In this document: piece after piece, positions 21,968-33,960 of the stretch
Layout of the letters: the number at the start of each line of letters is the position of its first letter
Numbering within the stretch: the first letter of the stretch is position 1
Source of the DNA: Cornus controversa
Taxonomy: Eukaryota; Streptophyta; Magnoliopsida; Cornales; Cornaceae
Assembly (NCBI GenBank): GCA_026545225.1
Contig: CM048853.1
Coordinates: forward strand, 49,153,755-49,217,754
Length of the DNA: 64,000 bases
Direction of reading: 5' to 3'
Notes under the pieces: generated by a model
The model's database searches: none
What the model was told of the DNA's origin: nothing
The model's input: the letters and a program-made list of their open reading frames with translations, nothing else
Translations under genes and position numbers: made by a program

Positions 21968-24952
21968 TTACCTGTAGGTACTCCAGCTTGATTTGGAGTT
22001 ATCGAAGATAGGGCTGAATCGTGATTTAATGGCATCATCTTCCCATTTCAATGCTTCCCGCCATTGTAGTGTTCCATAATGAATCTTCCTCAAATTAGGT
22101 GCACTGTCGATGCCGAAAGGAAATATTTTCAACTTTGGACAAATGTAAAAAGTAACCTCCTCTAAGGAGGGCCAATGCAACAGATGCTTCCTCTTGGAGA
22201 AGCCAATGAATTGTCGTAAACCACAAAGACGCAAAAGCTTCAATTTTGGTAGATTCATGTGTTCAAGCCTGTTGTCATCCTCATCGAAATCCACTGAAAT
22301 TATCTCCTCCAATTCCCGACAATTATCAATATCCAATAATTCCAAATTAAGGAGTTGCGGAATCAATCCCCATGAGAAGACCTTCTTCATAGTATCGCAA
22401 TCATATATGAACAACTGCTCAAGTTTAGTGAAGCTATTGCTGCTGCTGCTGCTTAATTGCTGCATTGGTAATCTGTCGCAGATGCTCTTTATATGCTTTA
22501 TACTGCGCAATCTAAGCAATTCTAAGTTTGCAAAAGCATTCCCTCGTAATCCATCTTCATCTACGATATATTCAAGTTCACTGTAATCGACAAAGAAACC
22601 TTTTAATCCATTAACATTTTTCACACCCAAATCTGATAGCAGTGGAAGTGTTCCACAATTCACTAGGTAAAAATACTCTGAATGTATGAGCACCTCATTT
22701 AATTCAGAAGGTACTACTTCACCACAATTATCTAGGTTAAAGAACAGGTACCTCTCATATTTTTTGGGAGTAAGAAGACGATTTAGCGACAAGATTTGAA
22801 CATAGAAGCAGAATTTCTTTATGGTATGATTCCTCCATGGTTGGCTGTTATGGAGAAAGTGTTTCAGACCATTCTTTGTTCGAAAGAAGATTTTAAGTGA
22901 AGAGAGTCGTGTCAAGCTGCCAAGCTCTTTTGCAAAAGCCTCCTCACTTTTACCATCCCAAAAAACATATCTAATACTCAATTCTTCCAGTAGGGAAAGT
23001 CTGGATATGGACACACTAGGAACCATCTCCTCTTTGACGACTGCAAAAGTAATTAATTTCAAACTTTTAAGGCTGGTTAAATTCCAAATCTGAGTGGGTG
23101 GATACATCATATCGGATGTTTGACTGACATGGAGCGCCTCAAGTCTCTCAAGTGCACTTACTTCCTGAGGGAAATCCTTAAAATTGTAGCAACTTTTCAG
23201 AAGCAATGCTCGAAGGTTTACCAAATTTGAGATGGAAGATGGCAATGTGGAGATCAAACTCCCTGATAGATCCAAAACTCGAAGGTTAGGCATGTGGTTG
23301 AAGAAACATTCAGGTATTTCTTGCAGACAAAAGTGAGAAAGAGGACGTGACTGAAGTAGCAATGCTGAAAGCTTGGCACATTTTGGCATCTCTGGTAAGT
23401 TGTACCCCTTGGTGTATATAAATGAAATCCTACTTGCTTCTTCCCATTCAGGCTTATCATCATCATCCTTTATTTCCAGCTTAGATAGTCCGGCTCTCAC
23501 CATGAATCTTATCTCCCCTCCTCCTGGGGAAGTCATTTTCAGAACTAAATCTCGAATCACATCATGCATCTTTACATAATTTTCATCCTTGCACTTCTCC
23601 AACAAAGTTGCATCAATAAGATCATGTAATAATGCATGTCCCTCAATTCGGGAATCTTCCAAACTCACTTTACTCCCAAGAAATCCCTCTGCTCTCCAAT
23701 AAGTACTTAGCTTAGATTTTTTAATCTCTTCATCTTCTCCATACAAGCCACAATACAGAAAACAATTCTTCATGTTGGCATCCTTTAACTCGTCATAACT
23801 GGCCTTCAAGGGCTTAAACACATACTCACTCATGTCTTTAATATAAGACATATCTGGTGAATTCAACTTGTTCAAAAAATTACGCCACACATTAACATCT
23901 TCAACCATTCTCAAGGCCCCACCTGCTACCTTTAGTGCAAGTGGTAAGCCACCACACTTTCTGACAATTTCATCGGCAATTAGCTTGATGGTTGGGTGCA
24001 ATGAGATTTTTCCCGCTTTTGAGCTAAACAATTCCCATGCTTCCTCTTTGTCGAAAACCTCCACTTTGATGGGCACATCAGTTTCCATCCTACGACAAAC
24101 TCCATTATCTCTGGTTGTCAAAACAATTTTGGAACCCCTCTCTTGACTTGTACTTGGTATACCCACTTCATTCAAATTCACTTTTTCCCAAACATCATCC
24201 AAAAGCAACAAATATTTCATTCCCTCAAGTTTTCCACACACCACTGCTGAAACTCTGTCATCTGATTCATCCTTTACGTCCGGTAATCGCAAGCGCTTTG
24301 CAATTTCATTCAGAATACCCCTATTGCTCCAAGATTTTGAGACGGTTACCCATATTACAATGTCAAACATACTTTGAATTTCAGGCATATTATGCAAATG
24401 CTTCATTAAGGTAGTCTTGCCCACCCCACCTATGCCCCAAATTCCAATCTTTAGGACACCTTCATCGCTTATGGAATCTAGTATCTTTTGCAAGGCAAGT
24501 TTAGTTAAAGTTCCCATTATCAAAGTATCAACAGACCTCTTCTCAACTATTTTTAGATTAGTAACAAAACCTCCTTCAAACCTGGATTTCTCTTGGAGTT
24601 CTTTAACCTGCTCGATCATCTCCACCACCTGCTTACCGAGCTTCACACGAGCAATGACATCAGGAAACCATCCATGAAAACATCTTTTCCCTATATGGTG
24701 TTCCTCTTCTATCATCTTCTTTTCAATCTCTTCCACACGTTCAAGCCAGTCATTGCATTCTCTTGTAGGAGCCTTTTCTAGCTTTACAAAGTCTATCTCA
24801 TCTTTAATGTCACCCCTCCTGTTACATAATTCTTTTACTCTCCTCCTAAGCTCATTGAAATCCTTTGACGGATTTATCACATAATCCACAAATCTACAAA
24901 TGGGTGTCCATGTGGTTTTCACAATATCATACAAAGGTTGAATCAACTCCAT
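21968..24952 (-). CDS. CC-NB-LRR disease-resistance protein, RPS2/RPS5-like
   Basis: This is an intracellular immune receptor of the coiled-coil NLR class, which senses pathogen effectors or their effects on host proteins. The reading frame is open without introns from 25021; the start chosen is ATG 24952 (MELIQPLYDIVKTTW), which fits the family and gives 994 aa, because the 23 upstream residues are not NLR-like. Counting from 25021: coiled-coil about 24-150 with the RPS2/RPS5-type DWLERVEEIE; P-loop GIWGIGGVGKTT 193-204; kinase-2 LLLLDDVW 271-278; RNBS-B GSKIVLTTR 296-304; GLPLAL 359-364; RNBS-D CFLYCGLYGEDEE 420-432; MHD 485-487; then irregular LRRs from about 570 (LRVLDLSGSLISTLP). All switch motifs are intact, so it may be functional. 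The stop TAA lies inside CAG|GTAA, a good splice donor matching INTS9 exon 3. Confidence 0.93.
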   Translation of the reverse strand: MELIQPLYDIVKTTWTPICRFVDYVINPSKDFNELRRRVKELCNRRGDIKDEIDFVKLEKAPTRECNDWLERVEEIEKKMIEEEHHIGKRCFHGWFPDVIARVKLGKQVVEMIEQVKELQEKSRFEGGFVTNLKIVEKRSVDTLIMGTLTKLALQKILDSISDEGVLKIGIWGIGGVGKTTLMKHLHNMPEIQSMFDIVIWVTVSKSWSNRGILNEIAKRLRLPDVKDESDDRVSAVVCGKLEGMKYLLLLDDVWEKVNLNEVGIPSTSQERGSKIVLTTRDNGVCRRMETDVPIKVEVFDKEEAWELFSSKAGKISLHPTIKLIADEIVRKCGGLPLALKVAGGALRMVEDVNVWRNFLNKLNSPDMSYIKDMSEYVFKPLKASYDELKDANMKNCFLYCGLYGEDEEIKKSKLSTYWRAEGFLGSKVSLEDSRIEGHALLHDLIDATLLEKCKDENYVKMHDVIRDLVLKMTSPGGGEIRFMVRAGLSKLEIKDDDDKPEWEEASRISFIYTKGYNLPEMPKCAKLSALLLQSRPLSHFCLQEIPECFFNHMPNLRVLDLSGSLISTLPSSISNLVNLRALLLKSCYNFKDFPQEVSALERLEALHVSQTSDMMYPPTQIWNLTSLKSLKLITFAVVKEEMVPSVSISRLSLLEELSIRYVFWDGKSEEAFAKELGSLTRLSSLKIFFRTKNGLKHFLHNSQPWRNHTIKKFCFYVQILSLNRLLTPKKYERYLFFNLDNCGEVVPSELNEVLIHSEYFYLVNCGTLPLLSDLGVKNVNGLKGFFVDYSELEYIVDEDGLRGNAFANLELLRLRSIKHIKSICDRLPMQQLSSSSSNSFTKLEQLFIYDCDTMKKVFSWGLIPQLLNLELLDIDNCRELEEIISVDFDEDDNRLEHMNLPKLKLLRLCGLRQFIGFSKRKHLLHWPSLEEVTFYICPKLKIFPFGIDSAPNLRKIHYGTLQWREALKWEDDAIKSRFSPIFDNSKSSWSTYR

Positions 24953-25092
24953 TGTCTCTGCATGGATTTTGAATGAAACATAAATATATATGAAGTTGAA
25001 TATAGGAGTTTTGAGGTGCAAAACTTACTTGACCAATTTATTTTATTGCAAGTATGCAAGTTCTTACTATTTGTTTGTTAATAACTAGGCTC

Positions 25093-25330
25093 CTATGAAG
25101 CACGGACACGGATACGGAACACGGATACGACACGATACGGATACAGCAAATGTCAAAAAAATAGGATACGGGTACGGCGGGATACAGCATATATATATAT
25201 ATATATATACAATACAAAAAAAATTAATAAAACACAAATTAACTTAAAAGATCTATATATTATACAAAAAAAATTAATAGAACACAAATTAAGTTTTAAG
25301 TTTTAACTTAAAAGATCTTTTTTTTTCAAC

Positions 25331-25371
<41 letters not shown>

Positions 25372-25809
25372 CAAAAAAATTAATAAAACACAAATTAAGT
25401 TTTAAGTTTTAACTTAAAAGATCTTTTTTTCAACATTAAAGATATATATATATAGATATATATATATATTATACAAAAAAATTAATAGAACACAAATTAA
25501 GTTTTAACTTAAAAGACTTTTTTTTTCAACATTAAAGATTTTTTGATTTATTACAAATTAAGCCCCGCATTTTAACTAAGCTTTTTAAATTTTAATATTA
25601 CAATATGGCTACCATCTTTAAAAAAAAAAAAAATTCAAACGTATCCGAGAAGTATCCACCACGTATCCTGCCGTATCCGAACATAAAAAAATTATTTTAA
25701 AAAAAACAGATACTTCCCCGGAGTATTCGATACATGTCCGGCCGTATCCGTATCGGATACGTATCCGATACGGCCACGGCGCCTCCGGGGAAGTAACCAT
25801 GCTTCATAG
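25093..25809. mobile_element. hAT-like non-autonomous element upstream of the NLR
   Basis: The termini are inverted: CTATGAAGCACGG at 25093 and the complement of CCATGCTTCATAG ending 25809. A perfect 8-bp target duplication CTAGGCTC flanks them (25085-25092, 25810-25817), the hAT hallmark. Subterminal regions are rich in GGATACG/CGTATCC motifs. The core has three imperfect repeats of about 100 bp (ATTAATA(A/G)AACACAAATTAA, TTAACTTAAAAGA) and AT microsatellites. No transposase is encoded. A relative with the same ends lies at 47054-47545. Confidence 0.85.
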
Positions 25810-25817
25810 CTAGGCTC

Positions 25818-27153
25818 TAATAGGTTCAATATAACCCAATTATATCATTTTTTTTCATTTCGCCCCAAGGCCCATGATGTGAAAAAAAAAATAGATAAAC
25901 ACAAATTATGAAATTCAACTATATATTCAAGTTCAATATCAGACAAATAGAAATTTTAAATCCTTAATTAATTATAGCATAATAAATCATATAACTGAAC
26001 CTTTTACCAGTAACACATAGCTAAACTCAATAAACTTTTCTTTCTACTATTTAGTGACAAATATCTCTGATAATCAATTAAAAACCTTTAGTGAAATGTT
26101 CCCTCCAGATTAAAGTCTTGAATGGATAGATTTGCCAAAAAATAAAAATATTCTTGAATGGCAAGATTACATATTTGGATCTGATTATCATATTATGATT
26201 CCAATATGATAAAGGGATATCAATCTCTTTTAAATAATACTAGTCAAAGTTCACGTGCAATACAAATGACAGAAAATCATAATTAAAAGAAAATGAATAA
26301 TCGGATAATAATTTACTAAGAGAATGATATACAACAATTTGAAATACTTTAATCTTATTTCATGACTGTTTGTGTCTCTTAGACTCATTAGAACTTATTA
26401 TTTTAGTTGACTGAGTCATATTGGAATTAAAGAGTACATGAGGTAAATGGAGTCCACTTATTTATTTTGTTTCTGATCATGTTAAAAAAGCTCTGTGAAT
26501 TATGATTATTTATATTTCTTTGAATTCTAAATTAATTTAATAAAAGCTTTTTTCATAAAATATAAGTAAATAATAACTGTAAAATCTACTTTTACTGAAA
26601 ACAGTAGGACTTATTGATCATAAAATAAATTTTTTAAAACTTATTTGTTTTTTAATGAAAAAAGTAGGACTTAACAGTAACTTTCTCAATGAAAACTAAT
26701 TAACTTTATTACTAACTACGAAAATGAAATGGTTAGATTAATTACCAATTATGTTACGTACAGTACTTAAAAATTCATTTTTTCCTTCTAATAAAATGAT
26801 CAAAGACAATGCAAACTTTTTTAAAAAATTATATAAGTGAAATATCTTTAATAATATATAATACGAAAAACATTTAATACGTGTATTATATATATAATTC
26901 AATTACACGAGTTTAAATTTATATTCAATTTATTCCTCCTAAAGTCTAAATTAATCGCAAACATAATTTTCCCACCTATAAGTTTGAAAAAACTCTAAGC
27001 TCAATTCTTTCATTGCTTAAATTCAAAGGCAAAATTCAATTGAAATTGTAGAATGAAAATTATCTGTGAAGGTTAGGTTTAGAGGAACACGGTATCGTTG
27101 GTGAGAATAGAGGAATAAGACAAGGGATATACAAAGTTAAACTATATTATGAT
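25818..27153. other. AT-rich intergenic stretch, nothing recognised
   Basis: No open reading frame with coding character, RNA gene or clear repeat was found in this interval. Confidence 0.6.
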
Positions 27154-28165
27154 ACTAAATTAATAAATCATACTATTAAACGATAGTGGTGAAAGGAAAA
27201 AAAATAATGAATTAACATTGTATGAACATGTATATTGTAATGAAAAGATAATATAACATGTTAATAGAAATTTTTAAATACACACCTTATTTCAATTCAA
27301 ATAACTTCACGACACCAAAGGAATTGAGTGGCTGGAATTGTGACAAATTTTTTATCTGCCAACATATATAATTGCTTGATTAGTATTAAGTTAATAAATC
27401 ATACTATTAAACAATAGTGGTGAAAGGAAAAAAAAATAACAAATTGACATTGTATGAACATATATATATACATGCATATATATATTATAATGGAAAGATA
27501 ATGTAACACGTGAACAGTATCTTAACAAAAAATTTTAAATACGCAACTTAATTGAATTCAAATAACTTCACGGCACCAAAGAAATTGAGTGGCTGGAATT
27601 GTGACAAATTTTTTATTTGCCAACGTATATAATTGCTTGATTAGTATTAAATTAATAAATCATACTATTAAACAATAGTGGTAAAAGAAAAAAAAATAAC
27701 AAATTGACATTGTATGAACATGTGTGTGTATATATTTATTTATTTATTGTAATGAAAAAGATAAGGTAACACATGAATAGTCATATCTTGACAGAAAATT
27801 CTAAATACACACCTTATTTCAAATCAAATAATTTCACGGCACCAAAAGAATTGAGTCACTGAAATTGTGACAAATTTTTTATCTACCAACATATATAGTT
27901 ACTTGATTTAGTAATAAATTAATAAGTCATACTATTAAACAATGGTCGTAAAGGAAAAAATAACAAATTAACACATAATATATTGTAATGGAAAGATATA
28001 TATTGTAACACATGAAGAGTAATATCTTAAAATAAAAATTTTAAATGCGCACCTTATTTCAACTCAAATTAATTCACAGCACCAAAAGAATTGAGTGACT
28101 GGAATTGCAATAAATTATTTTCCTGCCAATATATATAATTACTTGATTAAACCAAATGAATCATT
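27154..28165. repeat. Four-copy tandem repeat of 231-266 bp
   Basis: Units begin near 27154, 27385, 27645 and 27911. Each starts with TTAATAA(A/G)TCATACTATTAAAC and continues with an AGTGGTGAAAGGAAAAAA-like stretch, CACCTTATTTCAA, TTCAC(G/A)(G/A)CACCAAA, GAATTGAGT and CTGGAATTG. The units are diverged, with expansion of AT tracts inside them. No coding sense. They lie 3' of INTS9. Confidence 0.85.
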
Positions 28166-28344
28166 CTAAAGAATCAAGTATATATAATGAAATTGCATGC
28201 ACACATTAACATTGCTTACCTAACTGTTGAGTGGCACAACCTTGTGGAAATATGGATTGAAGCATTAAGATTCTGATTTATATGACAGGAGAAAATTGCA
28301 AGCCAAAGCTCAGCAGTAATATACTTTTCTTGCATAGACACACC

Positions 28345-28388
28345 TATATATATATATATATATTGAGAGAGAGAGAGAGAGAGAGAGA
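28345..28388. repeat. Compound (TA)n(GA)n microsatellite
   Basis: TA repeats pass directly into GA repeats about 520 bp beyond the INTS9 stop codon. Confidence 0.9.
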
Positions 28389-28906
28389 CGAATGAAAGGA
28401 ATAATTCATGAGTAACATCTTTTCTTGGGATTGTCTATATCTTGGAAGGAAATTAAAGCAAGGAAGCAATAAGAAGTGGGGCTTGGGGAGTTGTCTCATG
28501 GTTAATATAAAAAAGATGCTTTTCTTGGCCTGAGAATAGGCAAGGAAAAGATGAATATGGAACATTAATTTTCCAAGTTATTCTAAAACTACACCAGTCA
28601 TATTTTGAATTATAAAAACCAACTTTTAGCAACTGATATGTGCATCGAATTGAAATCAATATGATGAAAAAACATGGGAGTATAGAAAGATAAAATTGAA
28701 AGATATATTGATCCAGAAATCTTGCTATGAATTTGGAACAACCCTGCTTCTCTAAATGAAAATCAAGTGAAATACAACAGAAATAACTAAAGAGCTAATC
28801 ATATGCCATTTTAACAAAAATAATTATATCTCTAGTAGTACGTTTCTGTCAAAATATGGACAGAAAAGACTAAAATAAAATAAAAGAAAAAGGGAAATTC
28901 CTTCTT

Positions 28907-31900
28907 CTAAATGCCATTTAAACTGCTATAGATGGCTTCAGAAATGAGGGAGGCTAAGTTCTCATCAGAAGTGCTAATAACAGTACTTGTTGCATTGACT
29001 TCAATCAGAGCCTTGTTAGGCTCAATAACACGTACAATTGAAGCACTTTCTGATTCAACACCACTCGTGCCTCGTTCAACTAATCCATTGATTCCCATCT
29101 TCTGCAATGCTGTCAGAAGACTGTCCAGATCAAGCGTGCCCCAATGCAGCAATGGCCTCGTCTGTGAAGAAGTTACTTGCTCATTCCCACACAAAAGCCG
29201 ATGTTTGCTGTGCTCGATGAAAAGTTTTCCCTTTAATTTTGCGATATTCATGTTTTTCTGTTTCAAGTTTGTACAATGGAGCTGTGAAGCCATGTCTGTT
29301 GCAATATCTAATTGGAAACTGTCCTTCAAACTTGGTATACGCAGCAGTTCATTTTCACAGTAATGAACAAATGAGAATGATGATCTTGCACTTAAAGACC
29401 CAAAATAACGCTTCAGATTTTCAGGGAACTATCAAGAGTTGAGAAGAAGAAAAGAGTTAATTAATAAAAGTTGTATGCTGCATAGAGAATTATATATCAT
29501 GAAACATCTTGTAAATATAAAGAAAAGCTAGGTTGTTGAATAAATGTTTGGATGATACCAAAACGAACTTTGGCTCTAACATCTTCAGTAAAGGTTGAAC
29601 TTTCTGCAATCTAAAAAATATAGGATGAGAAATCCAATGATTCATATGTACAAAAATCACAAAAACATGCTACATACGCACACATAATAGGAGGAGGATG
29701 GGGGGCAAGCAAAAAATTGAAGGCAATAAAATACACAAAATTTATAAAAGAAAAAGTAGTCCTTACTTTATTCCAGATAGAAATGAACATTGCAAGACTC
29801 TCATTGCCATTGGCTTGAAAGGTAAGAGGGCCAAATCTGCATCCACTCCTTCCTGCAGAATGTGCAATAATTGAATGATTAACTAAAGATCTGTCCCACT
29901 TGTATAACATCGAGCTAAATTTTAGACATAACACACTAGGATGATGCTACCTTGAAGTACTATTAGACATGCAATTCATTGGGCAAAAAGGTAGTTCAGG
30001 GATCAAATTAGCACCTCCATAACAAGTAAAGAGTTATGATCTCCACACCATCGTCTAAGAAAATGAACAGCAGGTCCAAGCCGCAGGCTCCAGTGAGGAC
30101 AAAATACAATGCACGGTTCCTGCCAATTTGTTCTGCGCATACAAAAGAGCAGTTTTTAGGGGTGAGAGAATAGACCAAAATAAGGTAACCAACAGGCACA
30201 AGTTGGCAGCATATGCAAGAGTAACCTCCAGGGGTGGTTTGTATGCATTTCTTTTTCAATGCATTTTTAGAGGAACATGTTACTTATAAAATATCATTGT
30301 TCCATATCCAAGACTTTACAGTTCCAGATCCAAGACTGGACAGTTTAGCAAGATATACTCTTTAACATCTGAAGAGAAGGAAATATCTTACATTAGTTTA
30401 GGAGAAAGAAGTGAAGGAAATGTATGAAGCTTTTTCTCTTTTATAAGCTCTACATGCGCAAACAAAGGCTCACCAGAATAAAGCTGCAAGACCGAACAAA
30501 AAAGAAAGTATTAGATTAATAAAACCATAAAGTACTGCTTTTATAAGTCGCTCAATATATGTACCTTTTCTTGTCGTTGCTTGCATAACCATTCTGGTAT
30601 CGTATTGGAGAATGCCAATAATTCTTCTGCTACAGAAGAGATAATAAATATGGGCACCTGCAGAATGGGCAAAATGATTATAATTTAGGGAACATGACTT
30701 GGAGGCGAGAAATTAAATAAAATAAAAACAAAATTAAGAATATTATTCCTGCCAATTAGGATGTTTTGACCTAAATTATCTATTAAAATCCTTCCATTAA
30801 GTTTATCTTCCATTCAAAAGTATAAATGTGTAATCCAAAAAACAAACAAAAAAATTGAAAAGTACTATTAAGCATGTAGATCCAAAGGTATAAGAACAAT
30901 GACAATAGTTGTGCAGTGCAGGCACCATCAACAATTTAAACCTTTTAGAACCCGAGTGGTTGGATCAGTATAGTTGAAGTTGCCTAGACATAACTACAAC
31001 CCATCAGACCAACGTGTGCAACAAGGAGATGCCCAATTGACATAATGCTAGGCATAAGTAATTGCAAATATCGTGAATTTTTTTTCCCCTTGAGGAGTCA
31101 GTAGCTATATGGAACCTCAACCATTCCAGTTCAACAAGTGGTGTTGCTAGGAGTAGTGCAGATTGGGTAAATTACAAGTATAGTTTTGTTACTTCCACTC
31201 TGAAACATAAATTGGGTGACACCTTAGCCAGTGACAATCAACAAACCAGGCATCGAACTATATGCCGAGACTAGACTTTGTAGCATCAACAGATTACCCT
31301 CATCAAATTAGTAAATGTTCACTTTTTGTTTCAGTATTGGTTCTTTATCAAGGTGAGCAACCAAAACAAACTACCCCATCTAACTTTCAAGGGAAAATGT
31401 AAGTCACTTGTATAATCACCAAAAGAAAATGATATTGTACCTTCAAAGTCAAAGATTCTAAGGAGAACGACATCTGCTCCAAAAGCTGCAGAATGATTCC
31501 AAGCCGTCCAATGGGAATAAGGACTGAACCACCTGCTTTGACAGAATCCATGGCACAGGAGCATATAAAAGCTAATTTCTCCACCTCTTCTGAACTCTCA
31601 TCGGCATTAAGTAAAGATTCAGTTATTTCTTCCCAATCATCATTGTTATCACTGCCACGATATGAAACTGAGAGATTTTTAGTTAAGATTTCCAGAAATT
31701 TGATCTCAATGTAATTTTTGGCTGCAGTGATGCTATAAAAAATATATAAATAATCCAACTTGATATATAGTCAGAGATGTGTATAGTGGAAATACCCGAG
31801 AGTTGAGAAATTGTTAGTAGCTGGAGTAGAGCAATTATCATCCTCAACATCTTCCATCACATTCAGGAATGAAAAATCAGAATATAAAATTAGATCACTT

Positions 31901-33486
31901 CCCCGAAGAGCATGGAAATTGAAACTCATTGCATGAGCAGAGACAAAGACTGAGCTGGAAAGACATGCGATGTTTTTTTTTGGACCACTTATAGTCCAGT
32001 TACATGTTCCTATTTCCAGACCAGAACTGAATGCCTTAATTATCAATGTGCCATTGTAGCAGGCTTCTTCAGCATATTTAAGAGCATGAACCTTCTGCAT
32101 GCAATCCTTTGCATCAGCTGCACTGAGAAACATCCATCATTACAACAATAACAATTAATAAATAAATCCAGGTTGTTCAAAAAATACTGTCTATGCAAAT
32201 GAAATTCTAGCATACTTGTCGCAACATTCATTAAAAGATGCTCAAGGGAGGAAATTAATGACACTTTTTGAACTCCAATAAACTTATATCAAATCTTAAT
32301 AAAAATTATTTTCCATAATATTAACACAATACACATAAAATCCAAAAATTTTGGAATTAAATTTCCCCACAAGGAAAGGCAAGGCAAAGGCTATTTTCTT
32401 GCAGAAATGATATAATAGGTGAAAAAACGAAAAACAGATAGAGATGCTACAAATATTAAACTGGCAAACAATATAGTCCACAAACTAAAAGAGAACAGTA
32501 TATTGCATTTGGTGGAATGAACAAAGAAACAAGTACAAATCTGTTATCTAACAAATGAACACTATTACCTGTACAAGGGCATCCAACCACCGAGCTCCAC
32601 TCCATCGCTGCCTAAAGCTATATCTTTCAGTGCTGATGGAAGCACTTCAAGATTTCCCCATTTCATCCATTTAGGGAAACCAGAGTCCTCAGGACCATAG
32701 AACTGCCTGAACTCCATGTGCATTGTAACAAGATCTTCCATCATAAGCTGACCAAGTCTTGTTGTTGCTTCAGTCGCATATATCTGACCCATTTAACAAC
32801 CAAAGTAAGCAAGCAAAATCAATTTAATTAGGCTATGCTGAAAATAAAACCAAGTCTAGAGAAAAAGAATATATTCTATCTTCTCAGTTCTTACTTACCT
32901 TAGCGCAGAAACCCTTGTTGCGAGTTAGAAATGGTAAACCAAGCATACCCATCGGACTTGAGATCAACACAATGTCAATAAAAGAAACATTATACAGGTG
33001 CAAGTTTTTAACAGTTCTATAGCATGGCTCTGCGTGTATTAAACTGCTCGCATTAAGGGATTTGTCAATTTTCCGCCTCTTTTGACCCACAGATTCAGAA
33101 CACTCAGAAGTTTCTTCATCTAGAATCACATAAGAATCCACAGGAATAGGAGAGAAGATTGTAAGAGCTGAAAGGTCCAGAGGGCAGTCAAGTAAGACCT
33201 GGAACCCACATATATTGAGTATATGGCATGGTGGGAAATGGAAACCACTGCCTTTGCTCAAACATGTCTGCAGAAAACAAACTCAATCAATTCCGTGGCA
33301 GACACCTAATGTCATGGACACAGGTATGCACACATGCACAACCACATAAGAGAGAGAGAGAGAGAGAGACTTACAAACTTCATAGAGACAAACAAGAAGG
33401 AAATCCCTTGCTGCAGAAATTGGACACTGACAACTGTTTACCTGCAAAAACCAGTTTCGAAGCACGTATTCATTCAAGAATTTCAT
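28907..33486 (-). CDS. INTS9: Integrator complex subunit 9
   Basis: INTS9 is the catalytically silent metallo-beta-lactamase/beta-CASP partner of endonuclease INTS11 in the nuclear Integrator complex, which cleaves snRNA precursors and terminates paused transcription. Eleven coding exons join in phase: 33442-33486, 32899-33267, 32569-32783, 31796-32122, 31441-31651, 30565-30657, 30392-30483, 30015-30132, 29767-29852, 29559-29610 and 28907-29428. They give 709 aa, close to plant homologues. Exon 2 carries TCLSKGSGFHFPPCH and ICGFQVLLDCPLDLSAL. Exon 5 has AGGSVLIPIGRLGI. The beta-CASP part lies about residues 390-515 (VPIFIISSVAEELLAFSN, WQEPCIVFCPHWSLRLGP). Exon 9 ends VLQCSFLSGIK and exon 11 holds the C-terminal dimerisation region. 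All introns are GT/AG. The first exon is the weak point: it adds 12 residues between MKF and TCLSKG that I do not expect in the family. Confidence 0.93.
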
Positions 33487-33742
33487 ATAACTCACCTAGT
33501 GAATAGAAATATGCAGCCAAAACTAATGGGCAGTATCATGGTGCTCATTTAGAAGAAAAACAATATGCAAGAGGCAATTTATTTTCAAGACAATCAACAT
33601 TTGCGCATTTAAACAAACAACTGCCAAATAAGCCAACGGAGAAAATGAAACAAAAATAGCTCAATCATAGATATCCTATTTCAACAAAAATCAAGAGTGG
33701 CAGTGAAAAACAACTTTAACATATCATAAATGAAGATCAAAC

Positions 33743-33960
33743 CTAAAAGACTGCGAGAGTGCCACTGTGGTGGAGAACGATGACTGTATCCTTGAACCCA
33801 AAAACTGGGAGATGATTTCTGATGGCTATATATACATATATATAATGTATGTATATATATATAGACGTAAATATAGAGAGAGAAGTGAGTGTTGTAGCAA
33901 GCGACCCGTGTGGTGGCGAGGTGCGGCGACGAGAGCTGGGTTGTGATAGCTTCTCAGTCG
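33743..33960 (-). promoter_or_regulatory. INTS9 5' UTR exon and promoter region
   Basis: A donor-like CTTTTAG|GTTTGA at 33743/33742 and a GC-richer stretch to about 33960 suggest a non-coding first exon, spliced to an acceptor just upstream of ATG 33486 (TTCACTAG|GTGAG). TA repeats lie at 33828-33862. The transcription start cannot be placed. Confidence 0.45.

Noticed and set aside
22194-22586. 130-codon plus-strand frame
   Set aside because: Antisense shadow of the NLR leucine-rich repeats.
27154-28165. Regular repeats considered as a CRISPR-like array
   Set aside because: Units are long, diverged and contiguous without unique spacers; the genome is a plant.
28932-29363. 143-codon plus-strand frame
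   Set aside because: Antisense shadow of INTS9 exon 11.
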